Notes under the pieces: model-generated
Seen by the model: only the letters and a program-made list of their open reading frames with translations
Database searches by the model: none
Told to the model about the DNA's origin: nothing
DNA from: Pseudomonas sp. NC02
Lineage (GTDB): Bacteria > Pseudomonadota > Gammaproteobacteria > Pseudomonadales > Pseudomonadaceae
Reading direction: 5' to 3'
Assembly (NCBI RefSeq): GCF_002874965.1
Contig: NZ_CP025624.1
Location: 6,572,001-6,636,000, forward strand
DNA: 64,000 nt
Part shown: one piece after another, positions 61,741-64,000 of the stretch
Numbering within the stretch: position 1 is the stretch's first letter
How the letters are laid out: each line of letters starts with the position of its first letter
Position numbers and translations under genes: made by a program

Positions 61741-63243
61741 ATGCCGCAATCCCAAGCCAAGAATCTGTCCCTGATCGCCGCCATCGACCTGGGCTCCAAC
61801 AGCTTTCACATGGTCGTGGCCAAGGCCCAGAACGGCGAAATCCGCATCCTTGAGCGGCTCGGCGAGAAAGTGCAGCTGGCTGCCGGGATCGACGACGAGC
61901 GTCAGCTCAATGAAGAATCCATGCAGCGCGGGCTCGATTGCCTGAAGCGCTTTGCCCAACTGATCAACGGCATGCCCCCGGGCGCCGTGCGGATCGTCGG
62001 CACCAACGCCCTGCGCGAAGCCCGCAACCGGGGCGAGTTCATCCGCCGCGCCGAGGAGATCCTCGGGCACCCGGTAGAGGTCATCTCCGGCCGCGAGGAA
62101 GCACGCCTGATCTACCTCGGCGTGTCCCACACCCTGGCCGACACTCCGGGCAAGCGCCTGGTGGCCGACATCGGCGGTGGCAGTACCGAATTCATTATTG
62201 GCCAGCGCTTCGAGCCGCTGCTGCGCGAAAGCCTGCAAATGGGCTGCGTCAGCTACACCCAGCGCTATTTCAAGGACGGCAAGATCACCCCGGCCCGCTA
62301 CGCCCAGGCTTATACGGCGGCGCGGCTGGAGATCATGAGCATCGAGCACGCCCTGCACCGCCTGACCTGGGATGAGGCCATCGGTTCGTCCGGCACCATC
62401 CGCGCCATCGGCCTGGCCCTCAAGGCCGGCGGCCATGGCGCTGGCGAGGTCAACGCCGAAGGCCTGGCCTGGCTCAAGCGCAAGCTGTTCAAGCTGGGGG
62501 ATGCCGAGAAGATCGACTTCGAAGGCATCAAGCCTGATCGCCGCACCATTTTCCCGGCGGGCCTGGCGATTCTCGAAGCGATTTTCGACGCCCTCGAACT
62601 GCAACGCATGGACCACTGCGATGGCGCCCTGCGTGAAGGGGTGCTCTACGACCTGCTGGGCCGTCATCATCATGAAGACGTCCGTGAGCGCACCCTCAGC
62701 TCGTTGATGGAGCGTTACCACGTCGACCTGGAACAGGCGGCGCGGGTTGAACGCAAGGCGCTGCATGCTTTCGACCAGGTCGCAGCGGATTGGGACCTGG
62801 AAGACGGCGTGTGGCGTGAACTGCTGGGCTGGGCGGCCAAGGTCCATGAAGTGGGGCTGGACATCGCCCACTACCATTACCACAAGCACGGCGCCTACCT
62901 GATTGAGCACTCGGACCTGGCGGGTTTCTCCCGTGAAGACCAGCAGATGCTCGCGCTGCTGGTACGCGGCCACCGCCGCAACATCCCCCGGGACAAGTTT
63001 GCCGAGTTCGGTGCCGAGGGCATCAAGCTGATTCGCCTGTGCGCGCTGCTGCGGTTTGCGATCCTGTTCCACCACATCCGTGGTACCCAGGAAATGCCGC
63101 AAGTGGTCCTGCGGGCCAATGCCGACAGCCTGGACGTGGTATTCCCGAAGAACTGGCTGGATGAAAACCAGCTGACCCAGGCGGATTTCGCCCAGGAAGC
63201 CGAGTGGCTGACGCGGGTTGGGTTCACGCTGAACGTGCGCTGA
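61741..63243 (+). CDS. ppx: Exopolyphosphatase
   Basis: A 500-residue Ppx/GppA enzyme that releases phosphate from polyphosphate ends. Actin-like ATPase-fold motifs: [15 protein letters not shown] near 12, [14 protein letters not shown] near 117, [15 protein letters not shown] near 140. The catalytic Glu lies in the SGREEA region. The C-terminal HD-like helical domain covers about 310-500, with [20 protein letters not shown]. The start at 61741 is the first ATG. It is convergent with ppk, as is usual in Pseudomonas. Confidence 0.95.
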   Translation: MPQSQAKNLSLIAAIDLGSNSFHMVVAKAQNGEIRILERLGEKVQLAAGIDDERQLNEESMQRGLDCLKRFAQLINGMPPGAVRIVGTNALREARNRGEFIRRAEEILGHPVEVISGREEARLIYLGVSHTLADTPGKRLVADIGGGSTEFIIGQRFEPLLRESLQMGCVSYTQRYFKDGKITPARYAQAYTAARLEIMSIEHALHRLTWDEAIGSSGTIRAIGLALKAGGHGAGEVNAEGLAWLKRKLFKLGDAEKIDFEGIKPDRRTIFPAGLAILEAIFDALELQRMDHCDGALREGVLYDLLGRHHHEDVRERTLSSLMERYHVDLEQAARVERKALHAFDQVAADWDLEDGVWRELLGWAAKVHEVGLDIAHYHYHKHGAYLIEHSDLAGFSREDQQMLALLVRGHRRNIPRDKFAEFGAEGIKLIRLCALLRFAILFHHIRGTQEMPQVVLRANADSLDVVFPKNWLDENQLTQADFAQEAEWLTRVGFTLNVR

Positions 63244-63252
63244 TATGAGTGA

Positions 63253-63298
63253 GTGACGCGGAGCGTCACAGGATGTATTCCCACGCAGAGCGTGGGAA
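63253..63298. repeat. Two adjacent short palindromes after ppx
   Basis: gtgacgcggagcgtcac (63253-63269) and ttcccacgcagagcgtgggaa (63278-63298) are separate hairpins, 9-14 bp after the ppx stop. The second is a recurrent Pseudomonas intergenic repeat as I recall it. They may end the ppx transcript. Confidence 0.75.
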
Positions 63299-63320
63299 CA
63301 ATCCAACGCCACAAAACAAA

Positions 63321-63410
63321 TGTGGGAGCGGGCTTGCTCGCGAAAGCGGTGGATCAGTCGCTGAATCTGTTGACTGAAACTCCGCCTTCGCGAGCAAGCC
63401 CGCTCCCACA
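63321..63410. repeat. REPIN (gtgggagcgggcttgctcgcgaa class) between ppx and ppk
   Basis: 24-bp inverted arms at 63321-63344 and 63387-63410 around a spacer of 42 bp. It separates the convergent ppx and ppk genes. Confidence 0.9.
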
Positions 63411-63429
63411 TTTTTGACCGCGTCGGTTT

Positions 63430-64000
63430 TTAGTTCACCGTCAGAATCGGGCTGCCCAGCTTCTCCAGCAACGTCGCCTGGGCGCTGCGCGGGTTCTGGT
63501 TGCCGGTCGGGGTGTTGCGCACGTAGCGCCCGTCCGACTGCAGGCTCCAGCTGTGGGTGTTATCGGTGAGATAACTTTCCAGCTCCTTCTTGACCCGCAT
63601 GATCAGTTTCTTGCCTTCCACCGGGAAGCAGGTCTCCACGCGTTTGTCGAGGTTGCGCTCCATCCAGTCGGCACTGGAGAGGAACATCTGCTCCTCGCCG
63701 CCATTGAGGAAGTAGAACACCCGCGTGTGCTCCAGGAAGCGCCCGATGATCGAACGCACGTGGATGTTATGGGAGACCCCGGCGATGCCCGGCCGCAGGC
63801 AGCACATGCCACGCACCACCAAATCGATACGCACACCCGACTGGCTGGCCTTGTACAGCGCGCGGATGATCTTCGGATCGGTCAGCGAGTTGAACTTGGC
63901 GATGATGTGCGCCGGCTTGCCTTCGAGGGCGAACTGGGTCTCGCGGGCAATCATGTCGAGCATGCCCTTCTTCAGGGTGAACGGCGCGTGCAGCAGTTTC
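63430..64000 (-). CDS. ppk: Polyphosphate kinase, C-terminal fragment
   Basis: About 190 codons of the C-terminal end, running off the right edge. The segments IIAKFNSLTDPKIIRALYKASQ, DLVVRGMCCLRPGI, NIHVRSIIGRFLEHTRVFYF and LSSADWMERNLDKRVE match the Ppk1 C-terminal phospholipase-D-like domain, which includes the autophosphorylated His region elsewhere. It makes polyphosphate from ATP. It ends convergent with ppx. Confidence 0.94.
   Translation of the reverse strand, partial: KLLHAPFTLKKGMLDMIARETQFALEGKPAHIIAKFNSLTDPKIIRALYKASQSGVRIDLVVRGMCCLRPGIAGVSHNIHVRSIIGRFLEHTRVFYFLNGGEEQMFLSSADWMERNLDKRVETCFPVEGKKLIMRVKKELESYLTDNTHSWSLQSDGRYVRNTPTGNQNPRSAQATLLEKLGSPILTVN

Noticed and set aside
61735..63411. 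558-codon antisense frame across ppx and the ppx-ppk spacer
   Set aside because: It covers the whole of ppx and extends into the REPIN; ppx carries the clear family motifs.

Overview
The window reads as core chromosome of a fluorescent Pseudomonas, most likely the P. fluorescens group. This rests on three things: high-GC codon use throughout, a gene order that matches what I recall of P. aeruginosa PAO1 around argA-argE-gcv-ubi-zapA-ssrS-glpT-ubiD-rho-trxA-ppx-ppk, and many REP/REPIN palindromes typical of this group (arms like tgtgggagcgggcttgctcg and tgtggcgagggagcttgctc). I see no tRNA, rRNA, CRISPR array, prophage or insertion sequence.

Layout. 1-2.7 kb: a truncated PuuD-like amidotransferase divergent from a gamma-glutamylpolyamine synthetase-like gene (polyamine catabolism), then a TetR regulator. 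2.9-8.6 kb: a complete organosulfur block, ssuEADCBF (alkanesulfonate uptake and FMNH2-dependent desulfonation) plus the 1-Cys peroxiredoxin lsfA, with an OprD-type porin next to it. 10.8-13.4 kb: argA and argE, divergent from a CYTH/CHAD protein. 14.9-20.3 kb: an Lrp regulator divergent from a small ACT-like protein, an orphan GspE/PilB-type ATPase, an SPFH-NfeD membrane pair and two small envelope proteins. 20.5-26.2 kb: an orphan DegT-family aminotransferase, gcvT-gcvH without gcvP, and a two-gene ferric-iron ABC transporter. 26.2-31.0 kb: a tightly overlapping ubiquinone-linked operon (yecA-like, pepP, ubiH, DUF4442, ubiI-like). 31.2-32.8 kb: a TIGR02449 coiled-coil protein, zapA, 6S RNA, ygfA and a newly spotted 49-codon membrane protein.

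32.9-38.3 kb: an EVE-domain protein and a HlyD/RbbA/ABC-2 efflux-like operon. 38.5-42.2 kb: a FliL-like exported protein, a quinone oxidoreductase, a histidine phosphatase and glpT with GlpR-like palindromes. 42.2-46.1 kb: a ChaC gamma-glutamylcyclotransferase, a TonB-dependent receptor and a divergent PagP-like protein. 46.3-52.8 kb: a flavin reductase-like gene, ubiD, an O-acyltransferase/SGNH fusion, rho and trxA. 52.9-61.3 kb: what looks like an accessory insertion between trxA and ppx, with a FadR-type regulator, a polar amino-acid ABC transporter and a four-gene chaperone-usher fimbrial operon. 61.7-64 kb: ppx, convergent with the truncated ppk.

The most interesting signal is regulatory. 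A nearly identical AT-rich motif (TTTAAAGAATAA, with similarity continuing beyond it) lies upstream of ssuE, of the TonB-dependent receptor 38 kb away and, with a 2-base insertion, of lsfA. It suggests a sulfur-starvation regulon that includes an uncharacterised outer-membrane receptor. Other leads are the PagP-like protein with Asp replaced by Asn at the active site, the DUF4442 protein inside the ubiquinone operon, a symmetric nested REPIN, and several precise palindromes that look like operators.
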